DNA from: Bugulina stolonifera
Lineage: Eukaryota > Bryozoa > Gymnolaemata > Cheilostomatida > Bugulidae
Length of the DNA stretch: 64,000 nt
NCBI GenBank assembly: GCA_935421135.1
Contig: OW285196.1
Coordinates: 3,639,001-3,703,000 of the forward strand
Direction of reading: 5' to 3'
Program-made: the position numbers and the translations under genes
Part shown: positions 44,076 to 55,786 of the stretch, piece by piece
How positions within the stretch are numbered: position 1 is the first letter of the stretch
Layout: each line of letters starts with the position of its first letter
The notes under the pieces: model-generated
Told to the model about the DNA's origin: nothing
Databases searched by the model: none
Seen by the model: only the letters and a program-made list of their open reading frames with translations

Positions 44076-45352
44076 CTATTATAATTATTATTACAAAAAA
44101 ATTAATTTACAATCACAAATATTAATATTATAAAATAATTATATAAATATAATCAATTCAATGATAAACATGTTCATGTTGATAGATAGTCTATGGAAAT
44201 CACCTGAATTAATAAAATAATAGTTAGTTTAGTAGAAGTAGGTATAGTGTAGTCACTGATCTAATGAGTGAGTGATTGTGATCTGTGACTATTGTAATAA
44301 ATTGCTAGTGAGTCGCGATCACAACTTCACCTGATAGTATTACTGTATTTACAACGTAGTAGTAGCCTACTACCATTACTATAATTAATAACTATAGGTA
44401 CAGCAGTGACAGTGAGCAAAGGAAAGTTAATTTAACTCAGCCTCAATCAATCAATAACAGTACCAAGAGATTCCACTATTACTGGATAAATGAATGTGCT
44501 TATTAATTTTAAACAATATTATACTTGCTATAACTTATTATATTATTTAATTTTACTATTGAGTAATTTTTTTAATTTTACAACAATAACTATAATATAA
44601 TAATAATAATAATTCTACAATAAGAATAAATAACAATTGAATTTATTTCATTGTCTTTCCAGTTCTAACTCACAACAACCGTACTGTATTCCTACTGATC
44701 ACACTGTTAGTCCAAACAAACCCAAAGTATACTCTTGCAATCACACCAATGTTAACTACATGAGATTGTCAGATTGTATAATTATTGTTCCAGGAATGCC
44801 ACTAGTACGACTAGCTCCACGCTCATTTTTTGAAATGAACAGAGAATTGTTCACGTGCTACCGAAAGTCCTTTATGGGTAGATAATTCTGTACAATAAGC
44901 CTATCATGTTAGCGATTAGAAATTTTAATACCCAATAATATGCGGCTTTGTTTTGGTTGACCAATCAACGCATTCACATACTTTCTACCGATATACGCTG
45001 CCGTGCTAGTCGGTTACTAGTATCATTTGGTCGAGTAAACATCCACTCTTATTTTTCTTTGAAGTCCTATTTTACAAAAAGATTTTTAAAATCAATATTA
45101 TTGTGAAAAAGCAGAGATGTTACTAAACAGTTTAGATATAAATTCAAGACGCTTTACACAAATAGTATCTGTAAATAACAGTGAAAAATGTTATGTTTTA
45201 TATATAATTGTAATGGTAACTAATGTAAACAAACGGACGAAATCCTCATCGCATCATGGCCGCTCGTGGGGAAAACTGGCATCAAGTGGCCAATCGGCGT
45301 TCAATAGCGGAAAATTTTTAAGTTCCTGCTCTATGTGGTGTTACCTCTATGA

Positions 45353-47420
45353 GTACAACTCGCTTACTATATTTTGTAATAGTTTTAATGTAATATTAAT
45401 TATTAATAGTGATTTTGTAATTTTGCAGCAAAATTTATCAATAAATCACAAAAACTCTAAACAAGTTGTAAATATTTTTGATAAAATGTTATCATTTTTT
45501 TCGAGATTACCAAAACGTAAATTTAAATACTTATTTTTTATTAAAAATACTGTAAATACTCTCATAAAAGAGTGCTGCTACTAATATTCACCTTCCTACA
45601 AGTAGGTTGATGAAATACATATTATACTTTTATTATTTGCATCTAAATTAAACACCAAAACACAATTAAAAATACCGAAATAACGGACTATTTCCTGTCA
45701 CACCACTTATGTACTAAATGTAGTTTCGTTTTGTTGTTATGAGTAACACCCCTAACTTTCATTTCAGGTGAATTGCAATTTGGTTTCATGTGAATTCACT
45801 TTCAGTTTCATATGAACTGCATATTTTATTTAAATATCAGTTTGGTTTCACATGATTTATTTTATTTCAGGTAAATCTAGTTTTCATTTTATTCACTTTA
45901 GGATTCAGTATCATGTAAATTGCAATTTAGTTTCACATTGTGTGGCAGAAATCGGCCACGGTAGGTTTGGCCACTTTTTTATATATTGATCGTGTATTTT
46001 AGCAAGCCCGGTCAGAGACTATTATTTTCATGGATTATAAACTAGCAAGTATCTGACCGCTCAAAAATAATTCCTTTGCTAAAAATACATCAATACATTA
46101 CAATGTAACTATAATGTATTTGTGTAATTCAGAAATTAGAATAATATTATGATGCACATTGTAGGTTGTACAGTAAGTTCACATAGATAAGTGTTATGTA
46201 GACCGACCATGGGTGTCTTTTGCATGTATCCTGATGTAATTGGTTTATGTCTAGGCATATGTAAGGGTACCAGATATTAGGGCTTAGGCTCACCATTATA
46301 TAATCATAAGTAATCACATGTAAGTTAAGAGAGAAAGTCTGTCTGTTCAAGGCGTAAGAATAGTTTATAAATAGCATACTGTACATGTACTACAGTATGT
46401 GTGGTTGTATGATTTCACCCGTAGGTTTTGAGGGGCTCAGTCTGACAGAATGGTTGTAGATCGCTGTATTTTGTATTTCCTCCGTTACACAGTCATGTAA
46501 AATGCATCCATGCACATCTAAACCCACCTTACCATGTGGTTGTGAGTATGATTATACTATAAAATGAATTGTCTAGATGCATGTCTGACAACAAGTCGTC
46601 CACTAATTCACGCTTGCATTTTATCTCTATTATATTAATTATTTTCTCTATTTCACAATCTAGCCGTCAAACTGCAAAATCTACTCTAGAACATAAAGGT
46701 AAATTTGTCCATAGATGTCAGCAATTTAGAAATTTTAATGGATTAAGTTTTAGTTGCTTACATACATGTAATTACAGCATCATCAACAATGCCAAATTAA
46801 AGTTTACCTCAAAGGGTAAATACATTAGTGTCAAAATAAAGATGCTACTAAAGTTATTGATTGCAAAGAAAGTGAATCAGATAGATGACACATTCAATTC
46901 AGTTTAAAGGTAATTAATTTTTAATATTTTTTCTGAAACAGCTCTGAATTCACAAGATATACATGTACATATATGAAAAGGATATTCACTATGTGCAGTG
47001 TGAGATGCAGACAGGAAATGGTAACCAGAGTGTTTAGTTTCCTATGGATAGGCTGTTGGTTTTAATTGTGAAGAGCAGAGCAGAATAAAAAATATGTATT
47101 TGGTTGTCTCTATCATGAGCATTAACTATGACAAGCAAATTAACAATTAAAGTGACACTGCATTGCCTTTCGTAATATCAGGCATTAATTATTGGCATCT
47201 TTGTGGCACGCTGACATTTTACATTTCATTGTTTAAATTTACTGCAATGAAAATTTTGTAATTATACTATACAAGTGGAACACTTAAATTATATTAACTA
47301 TCTATAAATATATAACCTGTATTCAATAATAACTTAGACGTACATGTACGTACACTATATTACGTATTGCAAGGAGACATGCAAATATTAGAATCGGCAC
47401 TTGTGATATTAAATTTTTTA
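45353..47420. other. Right end of the nest and intergenic DNA
   Basis: The right arm of the outer foldback runs to 45963. From there to 47420 I see only AT-rich sequence and short frames (for example 46569-46907) with no domain or conserved splice context. Confidence 0.5.
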
Positions 47421-47453
47421 GCCAATCACAGGATAGAGCACCTCAATATAAAG
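47421..47453 (+). promoter_or_regulatory. CCAAT and TATA boxes of lectin-like gene 1
   Basis: GCCAATCAC (47421-47429) followed by AGCACC and TATAAAG (47447-47453), 37 bases before the ATG. The same CCAATCAC...AGCACC arrangement precedes gene 2. Confidence 0.6.
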
Positions 47454-47489
47454 TCACCGTTGTGTATATCACGTCACTTGTCTAATTAA

Positions 47490-50400
47490 ATGAGTCTCAA
47501 AGTGATGGGGAAGCTTTGGAGTGGTGAGTTACATATCAGTATATTATATTAGTTATATAATCATAATATACATGTATCATCATAATACTAAATGAGTGTA
47601 ACACAGATTTTTCAGGACTAAAGGTAAGTAGCTGTATAGTCACAATTACGGTGCGTATCACAATCATGTACAAAGGTCATTGTAGGGTTTCGATTTACTC
47701 TGAAGTACTGAATATATGTAAAAGTCTGTCTATGTCAAATTTTAATCTAAGAGTCAAATATAGCTCACAGGTTACAGTAATTACTTAGATTTATCTACTC
47801 TTGCCCTTAGTTGAATTAATGAGTAGACAAATTCTTTGTTTACAATAAAAACGCAACTACTGTGTAGCACCTAACAATGTTTTTATTTTTAAACTTGTGA
47901 TGTTCGTAGAGGTTGTGTGTCCATGTAGCATGCCTTTTAGAGTCAGCAGTTTATAATATATTTTAGGCTTTTCTTTGATATAGTTTGCAAGTTCATACTA
48001 GTGTATTAATAGTGCTTCCTATAATATTATGATTATGTAATACAATGTATGACCTCTTCAAAATTACATTTAGTGTGTTGTACTACGAGTTATATATTTG
48101 CTTCCCTCTAGGCATTTGCTCATTATCTCGCTTTAACTAATATAATGTAATGGTTTCTGGTATTTCGTGCGGTCGTCCTTGGACGACTACCGACCCAAAA
48201 CTGAAGTGCCTATGAGTGGTGCTAGGCCTTCTCATTACATGAAAGATCGAGCGGTCTCAGTAGCCCAATAACTACTAGAGACGACCCATCTGGTCCCAAG
48301 TCTGACCTTCAGACTATACGTTGAAAGAGAGTGATCCGACCTAGTAGGCGGTTTGCTAAGCGAATGACCTGACAAAAGGAAGTGAAAGTCTCTGTATCAA
48401 GTATAGATGTGTCTTTATTGAAAGCCAAGTGAAGACTGAGACAATGAACAGTGAAACAATGCCATTTATATAGTATAAGGACTTCTGCCCGACGTAGTGT
48501 CGGGAAAAGACGACATAGGGTCGTCCGGAAGTTGCGCAACAACATGGCCGCCGGAAGCCCGACGGCCGACCCAAAATGGGTCGGGTTATACAATAGTTGC
48601 TTATAATGATCCAATTCATGTACAAAATAAATATCAGGTAATTCTGAGAGGTCGGGCCTCTGTACATGGGTATAAAAGGCACTAAAAGACTTAGTATGTA
48701 ATGAAGTAGAGTGAGTATAAACACATAAGTACACGTATGTAGACAATAAATGAATGGTTTGGGCATGCAATGCAGGTGAGTATAAGTATACAAACAGTTA
48801 GTTATGGGAGTATGAGTGTCAGCTGAGTAGCGCTGTGACAACTACTAGGCACTTAAGGTGCTGCAGGGTTGGTTCCGGTAGCTGGAGTAGTATACAAATG
48901 TCCTGTACCATCACAATATTATGTGTACATGTAGAATATAATTAAATAATATATGTACACGATGTAAGAATATTATATCTAGCTCATCACTCTCATACTT
49001 GATAGGGTTCTGTACCGAGGTACTCTTTGTTGGCTGCCTGTTCATGGTAGGAATCAATGGAAGGAAAGGGCCGGATAAGCAATTTGAAACAAAGCTGTCA
49101 AAAGATTTCACGAGAGTCAGCTACAGATCTAGTTTGATTGACTCCAGTTCAGTATACCTATCACTGGTTGTGTCGTCAGTTGAGGCTTGTGGGTACAAGT
49201 GTGGGAAGGCAGATAAATGTACTGGCTTCAAGTACAATGAGATGACTGGAGAGTGTGGCATGGCTAGACAGACAGCTTGTATCGTCTCTTCCTTCATGCC
49301 AATTAAAACCTTTGGAACGTTGGACTTTACAAAGACAAAGACTGAACCAGAACATTCAGTGTATCAACTGGATCTAACCGGTTAGTTTAACTTACACGTA
49401 TGCAAATGATAATGGTGGATCCAGCAATCTAGTAAATGTCATAACTACATAGTAGTATGTCTGATCTTGTTTGACACATTGGAAAATGTGCTGGATAAGT
49501 GTTTTCAATAGATAGTCTCTCACATTTGTGCAAGCTCCAACAGTTCATCTGGTGAAATTGCAGCCCGTGTTGGGCTACGGTGAACATAACATACCTCAAA
49601 CTTCGACTTTATACTCACCTGATAATTATAGTAGTTAGAGGCCGTTTAGGACAGTAGCATTAGCCAGTGGGGACAGGTCCTTATAGGGTAAAAGAACTAT
49701 ACTTAGCAACCGTTATATTGCACCCTACAAACAGTGTATCTACAGTGGTGTTCTTTGAAATGAGACCGCCCCCAAAAAGAGCTATACTTTCTCGTTTATT
49801 TGAATATATTATTTCTGGAAATCATTTTAACCCTGACAAACTATATATTATTAGAATCCTTACAATGTCAGGAGTATTGTAAGCTCATAAAAAATTGAAT
49901 GTCACAGCATAGCAGTGTTTTCTAGCCATTGCAATCCACCTACCATTATTTGCTAAATTTTGTGTCGGTAGTGGGTGAGTCTATAATATGGTCCTACCAT
50001 GTTATATTTTGTGATAAAATATTTATTTTGATAAAAACTGAACAGCACACTCTTTGTTATGCAAGTGGCTGCCCTAAAAAGACAATTGAGGTTGATGTTG
50101 TGTGAATATCTGATACTTGGTTGGGCCACCATTGCGGTCCATCACAGACTGACGTCGACAATGCATACTCACTGCCAATTTAGTGAAAAGAGAAGAGTTT
50201 TCCTCTGCAGTGCAAAGCCAAAACTGCACAATGGTCTCATTTATTATTTTTGTTCTAATTGGTTTCTGTTTGGAAAATCTTAGGGCAATATGTTCCCATA
50301 AACCTTCGATTGGGCTAGCATCGGAGACTGCACTGGCCACTTGGGAACAGTTACGCCGCTTCTCTGACACTAGTCTTGGGCATTTTTAGCAGTGTGGCTT

Positions 50401-52407
50401 CTTCTTGGCTATGCATCTTTTGGACCATTAACAAGCAAATGTTTCCTAATTGTTGAGGATCCAAGTGGATTCCATTGCACTCTCTGAACTCTTGACAGTT
50501 GTGTGGACTGGTCAGCTTGCGATCAGTGAGTGAGAGATGAACTATGGTACAGTGAACTCTTTGGTTCACTAGTCAGTGTTTATTTATATCTTTTTTTTTC
50601 TTTACATCTCCAATGATTTTTCAGATCCTTATTTTAGTTGAAACACAAGTTTGAGTCCACCTGGTTGCCTCTGAAGTCTTTTGTAGAGCCCCCCTTACCT
50701 TGTATGGGTAGGTAACACTGGCGCTGTTATGTTCAGCTAAGTGATTTGGAATAGTGGTTAAAGTTTAACCAAACCCAGGCTCAACCAGCAAAAAAGAGCA
50801 TCAAATCACACATCCTATTTTGACACATGAAATGGTGGAATTATACAATGTCAGCACAATTAATTTTTATTTTATAACCATTGTTTTAAGTGGCTTCATC
50901 TCGGTAAAAATTGGCATGTGACAACATCCTACTACCATCTGATGGCTATGCTTGAAAATAGTTTTAAACAGAGTGGCCCATAATGATCTTATTCTCCTGA
51001 GTTTTCTCTATCATTTGATATATAGTTTCATAGGGTTTCTGATTATTTCTAAGCAACTAAAGCAGTCGTATGTACCTAAGGTGTAAAAACCTTCATATTA
51101 TGGGGCGGTCTCATTTCAAAGAACATCACTGTACATTATAATGTACTCAATCTGCATAGAGTGTACTGTTTCGGTGTTTTTCACCGTGCTTTTCATGATT
51201 TGCCATACACATACATTATAATGTATGTATATGGCAAATCATGAAAAGCACGGGCATTTTTTCAAGGAAACCTGATATATCAGAAGGTTGTAAATTGACT
51301 TACATGTGTTAAGAGTACAAAATCAGTTTAAACCGGATGATTGTGGTAATCTAATATCATCTGGTTAAATTAAGGAAGTTCATGTAGGTTAGTAGAACTT
51401 GATTTAATTAATCGATGCAAAAGAACCACACATAATATAGTCTGCTTGTCGTAGTCTTGTCTAGAAGAGTTTGAACAACAATGTTACTTTTTAACACATA
51501 AGCAAACCATTATATATCTCTCTATGTACCTGTATGCATTTAGTGATACGCAGTACGGGTAGCAGTCATCTCAATTTACAGAATTTTTACCTTGGTATGC
51601 ATTCTACTAATGTGTGTACCATGTCAACTGGTAAAGCAGAACTTGGTGTTAACATGGCAAGCCTCGTAGCTGGGATATACTGTTTGGTATTTCCCTAATC
51701 ACAGTTCTTTAAAAGAATTCACTCATTTTGACTAATACGTTATTGCTATAGAAAAGTCAGCATCTGTAAGTAGGGTAAATTACAAATTGCCCGCAAAACA
51801 AGCCATCGACGGCGATTACTCTACCATATCTGGTTCTATGTCAAGAGACTTCATTTGGTGGAGAGTGGATTTAGAGGAGATATTCTGGGTGACTAGAATC
51901 GTGATAGCTATTTTTCCAGGTAAGTTAATATTATTACATGCACACATATATGTCGCTTTAAGCAGTCCAGTAAAAGAGGTCAACCCAAGATTTGTAAAAC
52001 TCAAAGCTGCATTGAATTAATCAATGATTAGGTAGTTTTGCCGTTACCACTTATTTTGATTCACCACAATAATATGTATTGCTCAACCTTATTCACGATA
52101 TTTATTTTCAGATCCAGCTAATCGGTCCAAGACATGGTCACTAATTATAGCCAGTGATGTGGCTGAGCTGCCAACCTATGCGAATGTGCTCGACCTTGAT
52201 GGAAATGCTGAAATACTGTGCGCCATTTTGCTTATGACGCAGCAGGAGTTAGTCGTGAATCCCACTAAATCAGTGGAATGCTGCGAACCAGCTAAAGGAC
52301 GTTACGTTCAGATCCAGTCCCATGGGAAAGAGTACATCAGTCTGCATGAAGTGAATGTTTATGTACTGAATGAAGCTGATGTTGATGAAACTATATTTAC
52401 AGCATAA
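47490..52407 (+). CDS. Secreted PAN/apple-like plus F5/8-type-C (fucolectin-like) protein 1 (4 exons, 290 aa)
   Basis: Exons 47490-47523, 49006-49380, 51752-51919 and 52112-52407; all GT-AG, all junctions phase 1, 873 bases with no internal stop. A 34-base first exon starts the signal peptide, which exon 2 completes (VLFVGCLFMVGING, to about residue 30). Residues 66-103 form a cysteine-rich apple/PAN-like module: SSVEACGYKCGKADKCTGFKYN and CGMARQTAC. Exons 3-4 (137-285) form an F5/8C module: AIDGDYSTISGS, WWRVDLEEIFWVTRIVI, and a C-terminal AKGRYVQIQS...SLHEVNVYV. Such proteins are usually extracellular carbohydrate binders, possibly in immunity or adhesion; binding is inferred. Intron 1 holds a solo LTR and intron 2 a Tc1/mariner relic. 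Confidence 0.83.
48145..48740 (-). mobile_element. Solo-LTR-like repeat, copy 2 (in intron 1)
   Basis: Reverse complement of 52964-53566: the terminal CCAGAAACCATTACA block, CTAGCACCACTCATAGGC, an AATAAAGACACA signal, a TATATAAA promoter-like box, and GGGTCGGCCGTCGGGC. Frames across it (for example 48309-48770) are LTR sequence. Ends approximate; possibly TG...CA with a 4-base ATAA duplication. Confidence 0.6.
49743..51131 (-). mobile_element. Decayed Tc1/mariner element (in intron 2)
   Basis: Inverted ends CAGTGGTGTTCTTTGAAATG / CAGTGATGTTCTTTGAAATG flanked by TA (49741-49742 and 51132-51133), 1,389 bases. A transposase remnant lies on the minus strand, and the rest of the frame is broken by stops and shifts. 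Inserted in the lectin-like gene's second intron, opposite to its transcription. Confidence 0.85.
50074..50370 (-). pseudogene. Tc1/mariner transposase C-terminal remnant
   Basis: The minus-strand frame contains SPIEGLWEHIALRFSKQK, corresponding to the 'NPIE.LW' region with the last catalytic acidic residue of Tc1-type transposases, then SMHCRRQSVMDRNGGPTKY, the family's usual ending. The N-terminal DNA-binding part and the first catalytic residues are not recoverable as one frame, so the element cannot encode an active enzyme. Confidence 0.8.
51184..51253. repeat. 70-base near-perfect palindrome
   Basis: The left half starts CCGTGCTTTTCATGATTTGC and the right half is its complement with one mismatch and no spacer (centre TTA|TAA). 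It lies just right of the Tc1/mariner element in intron 2 of the lectin-like gene and could be a small MITE or a hairpin. Confidence 0.85.
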
Positions 52408-52963
52408 TCAAAATAATCTACAAGCAATTGAGTTTTAATAAAGTATGACATGCATGTTCATGTAGTAACTCACTTGCTGCAACAGAAGGCTCTTCAGGAA
52501 GCTGCCGCGTTTGTTGCGTTTAATGTATAAGCAGCATTTATTATTATTCTATTTGTGTTTCAGTTTTCATGTAAATGTGTGTCCTTTTGTAATATCATCG
52601 CTATTCATATTTCTCCTGCAAGGAAATTTATTTATGAGAGGATATGGTTCTACATCTGCTGTTTCTTGTTTTTCGTAGAAAATCACAGCATATTAAAGGT
52701 ATCACCAAGCACTAATTACTACCATCGTAGCTACATGCACTTTATTAAGGGCCACACACTACAATATCATTATTGTAACCTCGGTTCATTTATTTTTCCA
52801 TAAAAATACTAATTTTTGGTGAAGCAATTATGGTTGTATTTACTATTAATACATGTAGATGTACCATTGAGGATAGCTTCACTGCTTACATTTTATATTT
52901 TGTCAATATGTTTTATCGTAATGGTACGCACGGTCGTCTCCTATCAACTGTCGCTCATTATTA

Positions 52964-53566
52964 TGTGTGCTTATATGTATATACCTGCTTGCATTCTGTA
53001 CTACTTAACTATATACCATTGTACATTGATGTATGGCAATTACTGAGTCTTTTGGTACCTTTTATACCTATGTAAAGAGGCCCGACCTCTCAGAATCCCT
53101 TGATATTCATTTTGTACATGAATTGGACGATTATAAGCAACTTTTGTATAACCCGACCTATTTTGGGTCGGCCGTCGGGCTTCTAGTGGCCATGTTGTTG
53201 CGCAACTTCCGAACACTATGTCGGGCGAAAGTTCTTATACTATATAAAAGACCATGTTTTATCATTCGTTGTCTCAGTCTTTGCTTGGCTTTCAATAAAG
53301 ACACATCTATACTTGATACAGAGACTTTTACTTTCTTTTGCCAGGTCATTCGCATTAGCGAACCGCCTACTAGGTCGGATCACTCTCTTTCAAAGTATAG
53401 TCTGAAGGTCAGACTTGGAACCAGATGGGCCGTCTCTGGTAGTACCTTGACTACTGAGGCCGCTCGATCTTTCATGTAATGAGAAGGCCTAGCACCACTC
53501 ATAGGCACTTCATCTTGGGTCGGCAGTCGTCCAAGGACGGCCGCTCGCAAACCAGAAACCATTACA
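52964..53566 (+). mobile_element. Solo-LTR-like repeat, copy 3
   Basis: The best-preserved copy. Promoter-like CTATATAAAAG at about 53240, an AATAAAGACACA polyadenylation-like signal at about 53294, and a CCAGAAACCATTACA end near 53566. About 550 bases after the stop of lectin-like gene 1. No internal retrotransposon sequence on either side. Start approximate. Confidence 0.6.
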
Positions 53567-55700
53567 TTATTATGGTATCATAAAAACAATAACAGAGTAA
53601 GGTAGATGAGTTTTGGTGAATTTGAATTGGTATAGGTTCATAATCATATCTTACATCTGTGAGAACTGTGGCACACCTAGTAAAATTACTTCTGTTAAAA
53701 TATGTATTGAGTAAGAAATCAACATCCAAGGATCGAACAATGTACATGGCTGTAGTAGGTGTGGAATTTATCACAGGAGTTATACTCTCATAGAGACAAA
53801 TTAGAGGTAGAAGTTGTGATTTCTGTTGCAGCTGCTAAGGCTTATATTTCTTTCCTGCATTTGTCGAACAAACGCAATGAACTTAGTGTGCTTGTAGACA
53901 TCTCCTACCACATTTGTTCATAAATACATATATACATGCAGGTCAGCGTTTTGAATAGCTGAACTTGAAAAAATTGTCAATTCACAATGCTACACCTACA
54001 CGCTTAAAACCAATCTTTCGTTTTTTAAACACTGGTAATCAAAAATATCATCAGAATGCAGTTTTGAGATGAAAAAATCTTGAGCTTTTCAAATTGCACA
54101 ATATTTTTATTTTGCTGCAAGATAGGTTTCTACCTACACAACGTATCCTCTGAACTTCTTAGAGCTCTGCCATAGCAGGCACTTGAACCATCATACCACC
54201 ACTGGATCTGTTAACTGATACAGACACAGTGGTACCGGGGTGATAAATCCACTAGTTAGTAATGCTATTAAAAAGGGAACACAGTTCGGAAACCAAATAA
54301 AAATAATATGCAAACACAGCACTATGTTATTAATGAATGTTAAAGGGGTTATGACATCTGGTTTACATCTACATGTACTATGTTCAATGCAGCTTCTCTT
54401 ACTTAGGTTTATTGCATTTGTGCTACTCTAAGCAGAGTTGTGTCCTCTTGCCCATGCTTGACTCATTAGCACTATTGAATCCTGATTCAAACGCAACTGT
54501 GTGCTTTATGTCATATAGAGAAAATTGTTTGATTTAATCTGTTTGCATAGAAAGAATACTGTAGTGAACAAATACGATTCCACTGAATTCACTAATATAG
54601 CAGTAGGATAACTTGTGCAAGTTCTCTAGTTTTTCTTAACTTTCCTTTTGCTGGCAATAACTAGCTGCCTTTATTGGTAGGTCCGGTATTTCATCTAGTC
54701 ACACATATATACGGCGACTATTATTGTGTTCTTCTATATGCCTATACAAGTTATGGTATAGATGTTTTAAATATAGCCTGGAAGGCACAAGCATAGGATA
54801 ACTACCAAACTAAAATAGTAAAAATCTAGGCACTAAATATATTGTGCCCCTAAATAGCTGAGGGGTCTTAATGCTACCTTAAAACACGTGGCTTTAGTGA
54901 TCTATCTGTGGCTTCTCCCATTTTACGAATCTTACTCATGCTGCCATATCTCATAGAATTTATGCAGTTGTCAATTTCTTCTGTGCATTCCCCCAACATC
55001 ATATAGAAAAGGAATATTTAATTAATACAATGTGACTTGTTTAGTTAGTAGTTAACTATACATGTACATGTAACATTCTATTAGTGATATTTTCTTCATT
55101 TTCTATAGAATAGTGTACCACAATACATTATACATATATGTACACGTACATTTACATTATTTTATTATATACATGTATATATGGCAAGTTGGTAACAAGT
55201 TTTATTTGTTAAATGTTATCTTTTATTCTATTTATTTTATTAACTTTTGAATTACAAAGCAGAGATAGCATGAAAAGTTCAGGAGGATTCCGGACAGCAG
55301 TGAGTTTAGTGTCTTAACATAATCAATCAGTAAAGTCATCCATGTTAAATCTTGTCGTTTTTGTGGTCATGACCAAGCTACAATGCTTTCCGTAATTATA
55401 AGTGGTGTACATGTAAGTGGACATCAAGTAGATATGATTACGTCAAATGCATATACTACAAATCTATAATAATAACAATGAAAATAATCGATTCAACTTT
55501 ATTATTACACTATTTGAACTTCTTGAAATTCAATTGAAACCGTTTGCCATTATTTTTTGTATTATAAAATAATATTTCAATAAAACACAAATACTATTAA
55601 TTATTTAGTTAACATAATATCTGTTATAATAATATTGAACAAACGGACATAAATGTACCTATCCATGTATTATGTATAAACGTGTCCACTGAGTTCCTTA
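53567..55700. other. Intergenic DNA between the two lectin-like genes
   Basis: No coding exon recognised. It contains a Kolobok end relic at 54345 and TACATGTA runs near 55065 and 55140-55180. Confidence 0.5.
54345..54515 (+). mobile_element. Kolobok left-end relic or derived short element
   Basis: TTAA (54341-54344) followed by AGGGGTTATGACATCTG and further similarity to 1211-1375, including CTGATTCAAACGCAACT. No transposase sequence follows, and the opposite end was not found. Confidence 0.6.
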
Positions 55701-55733
55701 GCCAATCACTGAGAAGCACCCTTTCTATTTAAA
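55701..55733 (+). promoter_or_regulatory. CCAAT and TATA-like boxes of lectin-like gene 2
   Basis: GCCAATCAC (55701-55709), AGCACC, then TATTTAAA (55726-55733), 54 bases before the ATG. Same layout as gene 1, supporting both start sites. Confidence 0.55.
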
Positions 55734-55786
55734 TGCACAAACCAGGTTTTTATGACAATACCGTTCTGCATACTCTAGAGCCCAGA

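Larger units (their letters stand above)
36507..45352. mobile_element. hAT-like non-autonomous element inserted in the foldback
   Basis: Ends CATAGAGTTATCTCCCCTAG and, inward from the right, CATAGAGGTAACACCACATAG, flanked by the 8-base duplication AGTACAAC (36499-36506 and 45353-45360). Subterminal sequence shared by both ends includes GCGGCCATGATG and CGTTTGTTTACATTAGTTACC, also related to the 27199-28694 element. Minus the LTR element it is about 3.1 kb, with no transposase frame visible. Confidence 0.8.
36023..45963. mobile_element. Foldback element (outermost of a three-level nest)
   Basis: Ends TACCGTGGCCGATTTCTGCC and its complement at 45963, flanked by a 6-base duplication GGTTTG (36017-36022 and 45964-45969). 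The arms are complementary for about 250-300 bases (36023-36290 with 45730-45963) and rich in TGAAAT/CATGTGAAAC phrases. Without the later insertion it would be about 1.1 kb with no coding capacity, so it is a MITE-like foldback of unknown superfamily. Confidence 0.78.

Noticed and set aside
46569..46907. 112-codon frame
   Set aside because: No domain, no codon-use or splice support; AT-rich intergenic background.
48309..48841. 150-160-codon minus-strand genes in the lectin-like gene's first intron
   Set aside because: They coincide with the solo-LTR-like repeat also present at 52964-53566.
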